This document shows positions 40,141 through 49,140 of a DNA stretch of 64,000 bases, in pieces (within the stretch, counting starts at the first letter, position 1; every line of letters starts with the position of its first letter). The position numbers were made by a program, and so were the translations under genes. The stretch lies in contig NZ_JAFCKT010000002.1 in assembly GCF_018129985.1 (NCBI RefSeq), forward strand, positions 62,001 to 126,000, in the 5' to 3' direction. A model generated the notes under the pieces. The model ran no database searches, was not told where the DNA came from, and saw only the letters and a list, made by a program, of their open reading frames with translations. The DNA is from Bradyrhizobium sp. SZCCT0148. GTDB taxonomy: Bacteria > Pseudomonadota > Alphaproteobacteria > Rhizobiales > Xanthobacteraceae.

Positions 40141-40231
40141 CGTAAGGTGGGCAAAGGCGTGAAGCGCCGTGCCCACCATCTCTATCCAACAATCAGGAAG
40201 TGGTGGGCACGCTTGCGCTTTGCCCAGCCTG
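40141..40231. repeat. class A palindromic intergenic repeat, copy 3
   Basis: CGTAAGGTGGGCAAAGGCGTGAAGCGCCGTGCCCACC, spacer, GGTGGGCACGCTTGCGCTTTGCCCAGCCT. Lies downstream of leuB and before the acetyltransferase. Confidence 0.8.
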
Positions 40232-40249
40232 CAAAAAGCCGTGCAAACC

Positions 40250-41362
40250 TCACGCGTGCAGCTTCTGCAATTCATTCAGGATCGCTTCGCCCATCTGCGT
40301 GGTCGAGGCGGCCGTGGTGCCCTCCGACTTGATGTCGGCGGTGCGCAGGCCGCTGGCGAGCACCGCGGCGATCGCGGCATCGACCTTGTCGGCGAGCGCG
40401 CCCATGTCGAAGGAATAGCGCAGCGCCATGCCAAAGGACGAGATCATCGCGATCGGATTGGCGAGGCCCCGGCCGGCGATATCAGGCGCCGAGCCGTGCA
40501 CGGGCTCGTACAGCGCCTTGCGCTTCTTGCTCTTCACATCGACCTCGCCGAGCGAGGCCGACGGCAGCATGCCGAGCGAGCCCGTCAGCATCGCGGCGAT
40601 GTCGGACAGCATGTCGCCGAACAGGTTGTCGGTGACGATGACGTCGAACTGCTTCGGCGCCTTCACCAGCATCATGCCGCCGGAATCGGCGAGCTGATGC
40701 TCGAGCGTGACGTCGGGGTATTCGCGCTCGTGGACCTGGGTCATGACCTCGTTCCAGAGCACGCCCGACTTCATGACGTTGCGCTTCTCCATCGACGTCA
40801 CCTTGTTCTTGCGCTTCCGCGCAAGTTCGAAGGCGACGCGGCCGATGCGCTCGATCTCATAGGTGTCGTAGACCTGGGTATCGATGGCGCGCTTCTGGCC
40901 GTTGCCGAGATCGGTGATGGTCTTGGGTTCGCCGAAATAGACGCCGCCGGTGAGCTCGCGCACGATCATGATGTCGAGGCCTTCGACCGCCTCACGCTTC
41001 AGGCTCGAAGCGTCCGCCAGCGCCGGATAGCACACGGCGGGGCGGAGGTTGGCGAACAAAGCCAGATCCTTGCGCAGGCGCAGCAGGCCGGCTTCCGGGC
41101 GAACCTCGTAGGGCACCGCATCCCACTTCGGACCGCCGACCGCGCCGAAGATGATGGCATCGGCGGCGAGCGCCTTGGCCATGTCGCCCTCGGAGATCGA
41201 GACCTTGTGCGCATCATAGGCGGAGCCGCCGACGAGGCCGGTGTCGGTCTCGAACTTGGCGATCCCGGCCGAATTGAGCCAGTCGATCAGCCGCTTCACC
41301 TCGCCCATCACCTCGGGGCCGATACCGTCGCCGGGAAGCAGCAGCAGTTTGTGGGTCGCCAT
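40250..41362 (-). CDS. leuB: 3-isopropylmalate dehydrogenase
   Basis: A 370-residue NAD-dependent beta-decarboxylating dehydrogenase, third step of leucine synthesis. Markers are [20 protein letters not shown], the MLPSASLGE loop, [17 protein letters not shown] and [23 protein letters not shown] (in parts). Normal length and intact. The same pathway's leuC and leuD lie 12-16 kb upstream on the opposite strand. Confidence 0.98.
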   Translation of the reverse strand: MATHKLLLLPGDGIGPEVMGEVKRLIDWLNSAGIAKFETDTGLVGGSAYDAHKVSISEGDMAKALAADAIIFGAVGGPKWDAVPYEVRPEAGLLRLRKDLALFANLRPAVCYPALADASSLKREAVEGLDIMIVRELTGGVYFGEPKTITDLGNGQKRAIDTQVYDTYEIERIGRVAFELARKRKNKVTSMEKRNVMKSGVLWNEVMTQVHEREYPDVTLEHQLADSGGMMLVKAPKQFDVIVTDNLFGDMLSDIAAMLTGSLGMLPSASLGEVDVKSKKRKALYEPVHGSAPDIAGRGLANPIAMISSFGMALRYSFDMGALADKVDAAIAAVLASGLRTADIKSEGTTAASTTQMGEAILNELQKLHA

Positions 41363-41430
41363 GGTCGTTCTTCCTCCGTTTCGTCATGGCCGGCATAGCC
41401 GGCCTAAGGACGGCGTCGCTTCCGCTCGCC

Positions 41431-41503
41431 TATGTCCCGGCCATCCACGTCTTGCCTTGGGTGCAGAGAACGTGGATTCCCGGCACAAGGCCGGGCATGA
41501 CGG
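41431..41503. repeat. class C palindromic intergenic repeat, copy 1
   Basis: ATGTCCCGGCCATCCACGTCTTGCC...GAACGTGGATTCCCGGCACAAGGCCGGGCATGAC is a single long palindrome. A related copy is at 51999. It lies between divergent leuB and the MFS gene. Confidence 0.7.
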
Positions 41504-41625
41504 CATCTCGTGAATTTCGGCCGGATTGCTAGAGCGGCGTTGCGTGCTTGGCAAGACACCATTGCCGCGCCGCGGCTGTGCAAGCCGGGCGGGGCCTGCC
41601 ACAGTGCAGGCTGCCGGAGTATCCC

Positions 41626-42828
41626 TTGCACGCCCCTGATCGCCCCCCGCCCGACGCACATCCTGCGCGGCTGATCCTGACCCTGTCGCTGGCGGCGACG
41701 GTGGGGCTGGGAATCGGCCGCTTTGCCTATGCCCTGGTGCTGCCGGACATGCGGGATGACCTCGGCTGGTCCTACTCGGCAGCCGGATTCATGAACACCA
41801 TCAACGCCGTCGGCTATCTCGTCGGCGCGCTGGTGGCCTCGCGCCTGATCCAGCGCGTCGGCTGGTCCGCGGCGATCCGCGGCGGGACCCTGGCCTGCGT
41901 GGCCGCGCTCGCGACCTGTGCGCTGACGGGAGATTTCGTCGCGCTGAGCCTGGCGCGCCTCGTGCTGGGTCTCGGGGCCGCGGCCGGGTTCGTTGCCGGT
42001 GGCGCGCTCGCGGCGACCATCGCCCAGTCGCGACCCGAGCGGGCCAATTTCCTGCTCAGCCTGTTCTATGCCGGGCCGGGCATCGGCATTCTGTCCTCCG
42101 GGCTGATCGCCCCGTTCACGCTGCAATATTTCGGCCCGGGCTCATGGTGGATCGTCTGGTGGGCGCTGACGCTGCTGTCCATCGCGATGACCATCCCGCT
42201 GTTCCTGATCCGCATCGAGAGCAGCGTCCGCTTCTCCGAAGGCAGCCACGCGTCGTTCGCGGTACTCCCCGTGCTGATCTATCTCGCCGGCTACTTCCTG
42301 TTCGGCGCCGGCTACATCGCCTACATGACCTTCATGATCGCCTATGTGCGCGACGGCGGCGGTGGAGCCACGGCACAGGCGGCGTTCTGGGGGCTGATCG
42401 GCCTGTCCGCCTTCGTCACACCCTGGGCCTGGCGCGGCGTGCTGGCGCTGGATCGCGGCGGATTGGCCACCGCCATCATCCTCGGCACCAACGCACTGGG
42501 TGCGGCGCTGCCGATGCTCGGGCATTCGCCGGCGTGGCTCGCGGTCTCGGCGATCGTGTTCGGCGTCGCCTTCTTCGCCGTGGTCGGTTCGACCACCGCC
42601 TTCGTCCGCTTCAACTATCCACCTGCGATGTGGCCGACCGCAATCGCGGCAATGACGATCTCGTTCGGCGTCGGCCAGACGCTGGGGCCGATCGTGGTCG
42701 GCGCGATCACCGACGCGCTGGGGAGCTTGAGCTACGCGCTCAACGTCTCGGCGGCATTACTGGCGCTGGGGGCGGTCGCGGCGTTATGCCAGCGCAAGGT
42801 GGGGCCGGCCAAGCAATCGGTGCCGTAG
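41626..42828 (+). CDS. MFS transporter, YbfB/YjiJ family
   Basis: A 400-residue 12-helix carrier. The family signature GIGRFAYALVLPDMRDDLGWSYS occurs at about residues 24-46 (in parts), followed by the first-repeat RLIQRVGWSAAIRGG loop. Substrate unknown. No ATG gives the conserved start; the TTG at 41626 preceded by CCGGAG is chosen and gives HAPDRPPPDAHPARL. The stop codon lies inside the 5' edge of a class A repeat. Confidence 0.88.
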   Translation: MHAPDRPPPDAHPARLILTLSLAATVGLGIGRFAYALVLPDMRDDLGWSYSAAGFMNTINAVGYLVGALVASRLIQRVGWSAAIRGGTLACVAALATCALTGDFVALSLARLVLGLGAAAGFVAGGALAATIAQSRPERANFLLSLFYAGPGIGILSSGLIAPFTLQYFGPGSWWIVWWALTLLSIAMTIPLFLIRIESSVRFSEGSHASFAVLPVLIYLAGYFLFGAGYIAYMTFMIAYVRDGGGGATAQAAFWGLIGLSAFVTPWAWRGVLALDRGGLATAIILGTNALGAALPMLGHSPAWLAVSAIVFGVAFFAVVGSTTAFVRFNYPPAMWPTAIAAMTISFGVGQTLGPIVVGAITDALGSLSYALNVSAALLALGAVAALCQRKVGPAKQSVP

Positions 42829-42913
42829 GTGGCAAAGGCGCACTTGTGCGGTGCCCGCCATCTCTCTCGAACCGCTCAAATGCGTGGGCACGCTTTGCTT
42901 TGCCCACCCTACG
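42824..42913. repeat. class A palindromic intergenic repeat, copy 4
   Basis: CGTAGGTGGCAAAGGCGC..GTGCGGTGCCCGCCATC, spacer, GTGGGCACGCTTTGCTTTGCCCACCCTACG. Between convergent MFS and oxidoreductase genes, overlapping the MFS stop codon. Confidence 0.78.
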
Positions 42914-42930
42914 TAATGACGACAGCGGTG

Positions 42931-43713
42931 CTAACTGCCGCTGAACGAATTATACCCCTGGTCTTCCCAATAGCCGCCCTTGTAGTCGTTGGTGACTTCC
43001 ATCGAGACGACGTATTTCGGGTTCTTGAAGCCGAGCTTTGTCGGCACGCGGATCTTCATCGGGAAGCCGTAGGCGCGCGGCAGAATTTCGTTGGCATATT
43101 TGAACGTCATCTGGGTCTGCGGATGCAGGGCGGAGCGCATGTCGAGCGGCGAATTGTAGCCGTCCTTGTCGGCGCACTGGAACCAGACGTATTTGGCGCG
43201 CGTGTCGGCGCCGATCAGCTTGAGGAAATCGCGCAAGGGCGTGCCGGTCCAGCTGCCGATCGCGCTCCAGCCCTCGACGCAGATGTGGCGGGTGATCTGC
43301 GAGACCTGCGGCAGCTTATACAGTTCTTCCAGCGTCCACGACTTCTTGTTGTCGACAAGGCCGCGCACTTCGAGCTTCCAGTCCGCAGCCGAGACGTCAG
43401 GCGCATCGTCGAGTTCGTAATAGGCGTTGAACGGAAACGGCTTCGTAATCGCGCTTTCGGGAAAGGTCGGCGCCAGCGCGTCTGGATTGAAGATGAAGGC
43501 CTGCACCGCGTCGTTGAATTTCGAGATCCGGGCCAGCATGTTTTCAGCCGAGGACGAATCGACCACGTCGCAGCCGGTGAGCAGCGTCAGCGCGCCCAGG
43601 CTGGCGCCGCCCGCGATGAAGCGGCGGCGGGTGACGTCGGGCATGGTCTTGATGGAGTCCTTGATCAAGAGCCGCTTGTCGACGCCGGGGATCAGGAATG
43701 AACGCTTGGCCAT
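42931..43713 (-). CDS. exported molybdopterin-dependent oxidoreductase (sulfite oxidase fold)
   Basis: A 260-residue enzyme with a twin-arginine signal (TRRRFIAGGASLGALTLLTGC; the Cys could also be a lipobox). The catalytic domain has the molybdenum-ligand Cys in RHICVEGWSAIGSWTGTPL and a typical FKYANEILPRAYGFPMKIRVP block. It resembles MsrP/YedY and sulfite-oxidase-type enzymes; the substrate is unknown. Cotranscribed with the cytochrome b gene 71 bp upstream, which could supply its electrons, as YedZ does for YedY. Confidence 0.9.
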   Translation of the reverse strand: MAKRSFLIPGVDKRLLIKDSIKTMPDVTRRRFIAGGASLGALTLLTGCDVVDSSSAENMLARISKFNDAVQAFIFNPDALAPTFPESAITKPFPFNAYYELDDAPDVSAADWKLEVRGLVDNKKSWTLEELYKLPQVSQITRHICVEGWSAIGSWTGTPLRDFLKLIGADTRAKYVWFQCADKDGYNSPLDMRSALHPQTQMTFKYANEILPRAYGFPMKIRVPTKLGFKNPKYVVSMEVTNDYKGGYWEDQGYNSFSGS

Positions 43714-43735
43714 GTTATCCTCACATATCTACTTT

Positions 43736-43784
43736 GAGCATGATCTTGTCGGAAAACCGCTTCACACTTTTCCGGATCATGCTC
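43736..43784. repeat. class E palindromic repeat (GAGCATGATC...GATCATGCTC)
   Basis: GAGCATGATC (43736-43745) and GATCATGCTC (43775-43784) flank CGGAAAACCGCTTCACACTTTTCCG, an inner imperfect hairpin. It fills most of the gap between the cytochrome b and oxidoreductase genes and overlaps the last base of the cytochrome b stop codon. This repeat type is common in Bradyrhizobium and relatives. Confidence 0.8.
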
Positions 43785-44413
43785 TAGCGACCGATGATCA
43801 TGGCGCGCAGGCTCTTCGGCACCAGCAGCGCGAGCAGGACGTGAACGACGAGGAACGCGCAGATCGCGGCCATGCAGAAGAAATGGATGTAGCGCGCGGT
43901 CGGGTAGTCGCCGAATAGCGCGACGAGATAATAGAGCTGCACCGGCTTCCACATCCCCAAGCCCGTGAGCACGATCAGGACGCCGACCAGGATGATGCCG
44001 GCATACAGCAGGCGTTGCACGTAATTGTAGACTGTGAGGTCGTCATGGCCGAGCTTGAAGGTCAGCGCGGCCCTGACGTCGTGGAGTACGCCCGACGGGG
44101 TGATTGGAAACAGCTTCTTGCGGAAGCGGCCGGTGCCGAAGCCCGTGACGAGGTAGGCGAGGCCGTTGATCATCAACAGCCACATCGCGGCAAAATGCCA
44201 GAGCAGGCCGCCGCCGAGCCAGCCGCCGAGCGTGTACTCGCGCGGAAAACTGAAGCCGAACAGCGGCGAGGCGTTGTAGATCTGCCAGCCCGACAGGATC
44301 ATCAGGATCATGGCGACGGCATTGGTCCAGTGCATGACGCGGACCCAGGCCGGCTGGATCACTTTGGCCGGGGTGGAGCCGACCTGCTGGTCGGCGACTG
44401 TGAGACTCGACAT
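43784..44413 (-). CDS. cytochrome b/b6 domain-containing membrane protein
   Basis: A 209-residue four- to five-helix di-haem protein of the cytochrome b561-like type. Histidines for haem lie in VMHWTNAVAMILMILSG, LWHFAAMWLLMING and YIHFFCMAAICAFLVVHVLLA. The molecule probably transfers electrons from the quinone pool to the molybdopterin enzyme encoded next. The ATG at 44413 (MSSLTVADQQVG) is chosen with AGGACGG upstream; an earlier start is possible. Confidence 0.9.
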   Translation of the reverse strand: MSSLTVADQQVGSTPAKVIQPAWVRVMHWTNAVAMILMILSGWQIYNASPLFGFSFPREYTLGGWLGGGLLWHFAAMWLLMINGLAYLVTGFGTGRFRKKLFPITPSGVLHDVRAALTFKLGHDDLTVYNYVQRLLYAGIILVGVLIVLTGLGMWKPVQLYYLVALFGDYPTARYIHFFCMAAICAFLVVHVLLALLVPKSLRAMIIGR

Positions 44414-44520
44414 GGCGGTTCCGTCCTGGGGATCGTGCGACAGCAATTATACGCCGATGCTTCCGGTTTCGTTACGCCCCGCCGGCGATCGAATCGATGC
44501 CCGTGGGCTATCGTAGTCAC

Positions 44521-44550
44521 AAAAAAGCGAGCCGGGTGCCCCCGGCTCGC
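44521..44550 (-). terminator. Rho-independent terminator after the fasciclin gene
   Basis: On the minus strand GCGAGCCGGG, a 4-base loop, CCCGGCTCGC, then TTTTTT (44526-44521), 46 bp past the fasciclin stop. Confidence 0.9.
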
Positions 44551-44595
44551 CGTTTCGTCGCATCCGGTCGGGGGATGAAACCGGGTTTCGCGGTG

Positions 44596-45150
44596 TTACG
44601 ACGCCGGCATCAGCACGGTGTCGACCACGTGGATCACGCCGTTCGACTGGTTGACGTTCGGGATCGTGACGGTCGATGAGCCGCCCTTGGCGTCGACGAT
44701 CATGACGGAGCTGCCGGACTTCTTCACGGTGAGCTCTTCGCCCTCGGCGGTCTTAAGCTTCTGGCCGTCCTTGAGGTCGGAGGCTTCGAGCTTGCCGGGC
44801 ACGACGTGGTAGGTGAGGATCTTGGTCAGCGTCGCCTTGTTCTCGGGCTTGACCAGGTTGTCGACGGTGCCGGCCGGCAGCTTGCCGAAGGCGGCGTTGG
44901 TCGGCGCGAACACGGTGAACGGACCCTTGCCTTCCAGCGTCGGCACCAGGCCGGCCGCCTTCACCGCCGCCACCAGCGTGGTGTGGTCCTTCGAATTGAC
45001 CGCGTTCTGCACGATATTCTTGGACGGGAACATCGCGGCGCCGCCGACCATGACGGTCTTCTCCTCGGCGCGGGCAGGCGCGACGACGGTCGCGGTGATG
45101 GTCAGGGCGCTGAAGGCAGCGGCAGCGAGATAGGCAAAGCGCTTCGACAT
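44596..45150 (-). CDS. exported fasciclin (FAS1) domain protein
   Basis: A 184-residue secreted protein. The signal peptide MSKRFAYLAAAAFSALTITAT ends near ARAEE. It contains one FAS1 domain: AVKAAGLVPTLEGKGPFTVFAPTNAAFGKLP, LTYHVVPGKLEASDL and GVIHVVDTVLMP (seen in parts). Fasciclin domains mediate adhesion or matrix contact in bacteria. ATG at 45150, preceded by GGGAGACC. The terminator after the gene makes cotranscription with the cytochrome genes partial at most. Confidence 0.93.
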   Translation of the reverse strand: MSKRFAYLAAAAFSALTITATVVAPARAEEKTVMVGGAAMFPSKNIVQNAVNSKDHTTLVAAVKAAGLVPTLEGKGPFTVFAPTNAAFGKLPAGTVDNLVKPENKATLTKILTYHVVPGKLEASDLKDGQKLKTAEGEELTVKKSGSSVMIVDAKGGSSTVTIPNVNQSNGVIHVVDTVLMPAS

Positions 45151-45361
45151 GGAGGGTCTCCCGATTGAATTGTAACCGGCGATGGCCGGTCTTGAGTTGG
45201 GGCAACAACGGCGGCTGCGACCTTTTGGCGTGGAGCAGCAGCGCCGTCGTTGCACCGAACTACGGGAGCGTTCGCCGTGCGGTTTCGGAAAAAAATTCTT
45301 TGTGATGCTTGAAACTATGCAGTGGTGCGTTCGTGTCTGGCGCGCGTCAAGGACGGTGCGG

Positions 45362-45448
45362 CAGGGTGGCAAAGGCGCGCAGCGCCGTGCCCACCACCTC
45401 CCCTGTGATTTCGCGTGGTGGGCCCGCTGCGCTTTGCCCACCCCACGG
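45362..45448. repeat. class A palindromic intergenic repeat, copy 5
   Basis: CAGGGTGGCAAAGGCGCGCAGCGCCGTGCCCACCACC, spacer, GTGGTGGGCCCGCTGCGCTTTGCCCACCCC. Between the fasciclin and SDR genes. Confidence 0.8.
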
Positions 45449-45480
45449 CAGCGGTGCACGTTGCACCGATCGCGCCCGCC

Positions 45481-46242
45481 TCAGTCCCGGTTGTTCGGCG
45501 TCTGAATGAATCCGCGATTATGCGTGGGGCTGATCAGCATCTCGTTGATGCAAACGCGCGCCGGCATGCTTGCAATGAACGCGATGGTGCGGCCGAGATC
45601 TTCCGATTGCAGCATCTTGGCCTGCTCCTCCTCGCTCGGCACCACCGGGCGCAGCTTGAGGATGGGAGTCGCCACCTCGCCGGGCATCAGGCAGCAGGCG
45701 CGCAGGCCGTTGACGCATTCGTCCATGTTGAAGGAATGGGTCAGTGCCAGCACCGCATGTTTGGTGGTGGTGTAGGCCGGGCCCGGCATCTTCGAGACGT
45801 GACGGCCGGCCCAGGACGAGACGTTGATGATCGCGCCGTCCTGCTGCTTGCGCATCGTCGGCAGCACCGCGCGCATGCAATAGAGCACGCCGTTGAGATT
45901 GACCTGGACGAGTTGGTCCCAGCCTTCCAGTTCCATGTCCTTCCAACTGCGCTTGGGGACGTTGATACCGGCATTGTTGACCAGGAGGTCGATGCGGCCG
46001 TGCTTCGCGACGATCTGATCGGCGGCCTTTTGGGCTTCCGCGGCGTTGGAGACGTCCAGCACAATGGATTCCGCCACCCCGCCTGCCTTGGTGATCTTGG
46101 CGACCACGGTATCGAGGGCGTCCTTGCGCCGGCCCGACACCACCACCGTCCAGCCGTCGGCAGCCAGCGCCTCGGCGCCGGCCTCCCCGATGCCGCTGCC
46201 GCCACCCGTAACCCAGGCCACGCGTTTCCCGTTTTTGGACAT
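45481..46242 (-). CDS. SDR family oxidoreductase
   Basis: A 253-residue short-chain dehydrogenase/reductase. The NAD(P) motif is VTGGGSGIGEAGAEAL at about residues 11-26, the structural motif is LLVNNAGINVP, and the catalytic core is Ser in INVSSWAGRHV plus YTTTKHAVLAL (Tyr-x-x-x-Lys). Substrate unknown. ATG at 46242 gives MSKNGKRVAWV. It lies divergent from matB with an 85-bp gap, so shared regulation is possible. Confidence 0.93.
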   Translation of the reverse strand: MSKNGKRVAWVTGGGSGIGEAGAEALAADGWTVVVSGRRKDALDTVVAKITKAGGVAESIVLDVSNAAEAQKAADQIVAKHGRIDLLVNNAGINVPKRSWKDMELEGWDQLVQVNLNGVLYCMRAVLPTMRKQQDGAIINVSSWAGRHVSKMPGPAYTTTKHAVLALTHSFNMDECVNGLRACCLMPGEVATPILKLRPVVPSEEEQAKMLQSEDLGRTIAFIASMPARVCINEMLISPTHNRGFIQTPNNRD

Positions 46243-46327
46243 GCAAACTGTCTCCGTTGCTTCATCGGGGCGGTTTTTGCTAATCCAGCCCTCGGTTTGA
46301 CCGGCCTTCGCCGGCGAGGAATGTTGC

Positions 46328-47857
46328 ATGAACACAGTTGCCAACGCCAATCTGTTTTCCCGCCTGTTCGATGGCCTCGACAACCCCGCGCGCCTCGCGA
46401 TCGAGACGCATGACGGCGGCCACATCAGCTATGGCGACCTGATCGCGCGCGCCGGGCAGATGGCGAATGTATTGGTCGCGCGCGGCGTGAAGCCCGGCGA
46501 CCGCGTCGCGGTGCAGGTCGAAAAGTCCGTCGCCAATATCGTGCTGTATCTCGGCACGGTCAGGGCCGGCGCGGTCTATCTGCCGCTCAACACCGCCTAT
46601 ACGCTGAACGAGCTCGACTACTTCATCGGCGACGCCGAGCCCGCGCTGGTCGTCTGCGATCCCTCCAAGGCCGAAGGCCTCGCCCCGATCGCCGCCAAGG
46701 TGAAGGCCAAGGTCGAAACGCTCGGAGCGGACGGCAAGGGATCTCTGACGGAAGCCGCCGACAGGGCCAGCGCCGACTTCACCACCGTGGCCCGGGCCAA
46801 CGACGACCTCGCCGCGATCCTCTACACTTCGGGCACCACCGGCCGCTCGAAGGGCGCGATGCTGACGCACGATAATCTGGCGTCGAACTCGCTGTCGCTG
46901 GTCGACTACTGGCGCTTCACCGACAAGGACGTGCTGATCCACGCGCTGCCGATCTACCATACCCACGGCCTGTTCGTTGCGACCAACGTGACGCTGTTCG
47001 CACGAGCCTCGATGATCTTCCTGCCGAAGCTCGACCCCGATTTGATCATCAAGCTGATGGCGCGGGCCACGGTGCTGATGGGCGTGCCGACCTTCTACAC
47101 GCGCCTGCTGCAGAATTCGGCGCTGTCGCGCGAGACCACGAAGCACATGCGCCTGTTCATCTCGGGCTCGGCGCCGCTGCTTGCCGAAACGCATCGTGAA
47201 TGGTCGGCGCGGACGGGCCACGCCGTGCTGGAGCGCTACGGCATGACCGAAACCAACATGAACACGTCGAACCCCTATGACGGCGAGCGTGTCCCCGGCG
47301 CGGTCGGTTTCCCGTTGCCGGGTGTTTCGGTGCGCGTGACGGATCCCGAGACCGGGAAGGAGCTGCCACGCGAGGAAATCGGCATGATCGAGGTCAAGGG
47401 CCCGAACGTCTTCAAGGGCTACTGGCGCATGCCGGAGAAGACCAAGTCCGAATTCCGGCCCGACGGCTTCTTCATCACCGGCGACCTCGGCAAGATCGAC
47501 GGCAAGGGTTACGTGCACATCCTCGGCCGCGGCAAGGATCTCGTGATCTCCGGCGGCTTCAACGTCTACCCCAAGGAGATCGAGAGCGAGATCGACGCCA
47601 TGCCAGGCGTAGTGGAATCCGCGGTGATCGGCGTGCCGCATGCCGATTTCGGCGAAGGCGTTACGGCAGTGCTGGTCTGCAACAAGGGCGCCGATGTCAC
47701 CGAAGCCGCCGTGCTGAACGCTCTCGACGGACGGATCGCGAAGTTCAAGATGCCCAAGCGCGTCTTCGTCGTGGACGAACTGCCGCGAAATACGATGGGC
47801 AAGGTACAGAAGAACATCTTGCGCGATACGTACAAGGATATCTACGCGAAGAAGTGA
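46328..47857 (+). CDS. matB: malonyl-CoA synthetase
   Basis: A 509-residue ANL-superfamily ligase that makes malonyl-CoA (or methylmalonyl-CoA) from the free acid, ATP and CoA. Core motifs are YTSGTTGRSKGAMLTH, MTETNMNTSNPYDGERVPG, GYWRMPEKTKSEFRPDGFF and the C-terminal Lys in PRNTMGKVQKN. From memory it closely follows the well-studied Rhodopseudomonas palustris MatB along its whole length. MatA (decarboxylase) and MatC (carrier) are not adjacent. Confidence 0.95.
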   Translation: MNTVANANLFSRLFDGLDNPARLAIETHDGGHISYGDLIARAGQMANVLVARGVKPGDRVAVQVEKSVANIVLYLGTVRAGAVYLPLNTAYTLNELDYFIGDAEPALVVCDPSKAEGLAPIAAKVKAKVETLGADGKGSLTEAADRASADFTTVARANDDLAAILYTSGTTGRSKGAMLTHDNLASNSLSLVDYWRFTDKDVLIHALPIYHTHGLFVATNVTLFARASMIFLPKLDPDLIIKLMARATVLMGVPTFYTRLLQNSALSRETTKHMRLFISGSAPLLAETHREWSARTGHAVLERYGMTETNMNTSNPYDGERVPGAVGFPLPGVSVRVTDPETGKELPREEIGMIEVKGPNVFKGYWRMPEKTKSEFRPDGFFITGDLGKIDGKGYVHILGRGKDLVISGGFNVYPKEIESEIDAMPGVVESAVIGVPHADFGEGVTAVLVCNKGADVTEAAVLNALDGRIAKFKMPKRVFVVDELPRNTMGKVQKNILRDTYKDIYAKK

Positions 47858-47874
47858 GGGTGTGTTGCTCTCTC

Positions 47875-47957
47875 CTCGTCATTGCGAGCGCAGCGAAGCA
47901 ATCCGGACTGCCCCTGCGGAAAGACTTTGGATTGCTTCGCTGCGCTCGCAAAGACGG
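47875..47957. repeat. class D palindromic repeat (CATTGCGAGCGCAGCGAAGCAATCC type)
   Basis: CGTCATTGCGAGCGCAGCGAAGCAATCC (47877-47904) and its inverse GGATTGCTTCGCTGCGCTCGCAAAGACG (47929-47956) are long inverted arms. This repeat is common between genes in alphaproteobacteria. It lies between convergent matB and the TauE gene. Confidence 0.85.
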
Positions 47958-47969
47958 AGGGTGCGGCGG

Positions 47970-48830
47970 CTACTGCCCGCCCAGCAAGCTCATCACAAAT
48001 CTGCTGCCGACGATGAACAGATAGCAGCCGAACGCCACTTCGAGCGTCCGCTTCGACATCGCATGCGCAGCCTTCACACCGAGCGGCGCCGTCACGAGGC
48101 TCATCGGCATTACCAGCACCGCGCCGATCAACGAGACGTAGCCGAGCGCGAACGGCGCTTGCAGCGCTGCGACGGCTGGATAGTCCGCCGCCGCGGGCCA
48201 GCCGGCATAGATGTAGCCGAGCGCGCCGGGGATCGAGATCAAGACCGCCAGCGCCGATGAGGTCGCGACCGCCTGATGGATGGGACGGCCGTAGAACGTC
48301 ATCAAGAGGTTCGAGAACAGCCCACCGCCGATGCCCATCAGCGTCGAGAGGATGCCGACGCAGAAGCCGTAGGCGCGCATCAGCGGGCCCTTCGGCAGAT
48401 CTTCGCCGAACTTCCAGCCTTCGCGCGCGAAGATGAGCCGCGCCGCCGCCGAATAGGCGACGGCAACGAAGACGATCTTGAACAGCCGCTCCGGCGCGAA
48501 GCGCGCGACCACGCTGCCGGCGATCACGCCGAACACGATCGGCAACCACCACGCGCGCAAAATCGACAGATCGACGGCGCCACGCTTGTAATGCGCCTGA
48601 AACGAACGGATCGACGTCGGGATGATGACCGCGAGCGATGTGCCGACGCAAAGCGGCATGCGCGCCTCCAGCGGCACGCCGGCAATGCGGAAGCATTCGT
48701 AGAACACCGGCACGAGAATAGCGCCGCCGCCAATGCCGAACACGCCGGCCAGGAATCCCGACAACGCCCCGGTTGCGATCAGCAGCAGCGCGAGCTCGAC
48801 GATGTCCTTGATATCAAGTCCTGCAATCAC
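47970..48830 (-). CDS. sulfite exporter TauE/SafE family protein
   Basis: A 286-residue membrane protein with eight hydrophobic segments in two repeats. Family motifs are GFLAGVFGIGGGAILVPV near the start and GILSTLMGIGGGLFSNLLM after the mid-point. Family members export sulfite, sulfoacetate or other organic sulfonates; the substrate is unknown. The start is a GTG at 48830, four bases overlapping the stop of a small upstream frame (GTGA). Confidence 0.93.
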   Translation of the reverse strand: MIAGLDIKDIVELALLLIATGALSGFLAGVFGIGGGAILVPVFYECFRIAGVPLEARMPLCVGTSLAVIIPTSIRSFQAHYKRGAVDLSILRAWWLPIVFGVIAGSVVARFAPERLFKIVFVAVAYSAAARLIFAREGWKFGEDLPKGPLMRAYGFCVGILSTLMGIGGGLFSNLLMTFYGRPIHQAVATSSALAVLISIPGALGYIYAGWPAAADYPAVAALQAPFALGYVSLIGAVLVMPMSLVTAPLGVKAAHAMSKRTLEVAFGCYLFIVGSRFVMSLLGGQ

Positions 48831-49048
48831 CCCTGACCTGCCCCGGCGACTGGTCGCAACTTCTCCGAGACGCGGGTTCGAAGACGGCTACGCTCGCAGC
48901 TGTAGGCGATCTGATAAGCCCGGTCGACGCCCGCAACGTTCTGGCTGGGGTGGGATGCGGGCCGCGCATATCCGTAACCGCAGTGGACAGAGTGCGCGCA
49001 GGGGAGGCCAGATCGCCTCGACCCCGGGAGAGGGGTGGCCGGCGCCAC
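48827..49048 (-). CDS. possible small protein upstream of the TauE gene
   Basis: A 73-codon frame with a GTG start whose TGA stop overlaps the TauE GTG by four bases. The protein is Arg/Pro-rich with a more ordered second half (AGVDRAYQIAYSCERSRLRTRVSEKLRPVAG, in parts). I do not recognise a family, and the opposite strand is also open here, so this may be spurious or a decayed gene. The overlap is the only real support. Confidence 0.25.
   Translation of the reverse strand: MAPATPLPGSRRSGLPCAHSVHCGYGYARPASHPSQNVAGVDRAYQIAYSCERSRLRTRVSEKLRPVAGAGQG
48904..49018. ncRNA. possible structured RNA or regulatory fold upstream of sdhC/TauE
   Basis: AGGCGATCTG (48904-48913) and CAGATCGCCT (49009-49018) are perfect 10-base inverted arms. 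Inside, GCCCGC/GCGGGC (48929-48934/48957-48962) and CGCGCA/TGCGCG (48963-48968/48993-48998) could form two adjacent helices, giving a three-way junction. A chance match is possible in GC-rich DNA, and the strand is unknown. Confidence 0.25.
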
Positions 49049-49140
49049 ATGGAGCCACGTGAGGCAGCGACAGGTCTGGACGACGGTTAGAGGCGTTCCA
49101 ATAGTGATTTCAATGTGCCTCGCGTACCTCGTATAAGAGT

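Noticed and set aside
48870..48900. GCGGGTTCGAAGACGGC, resembling a tRNA or tmRNA T-loop
   Set aside because: The T-stem does not pair and there is no acceptor stem, D-arm or CCA nearby. No tRNA or split tmRNA could be built.
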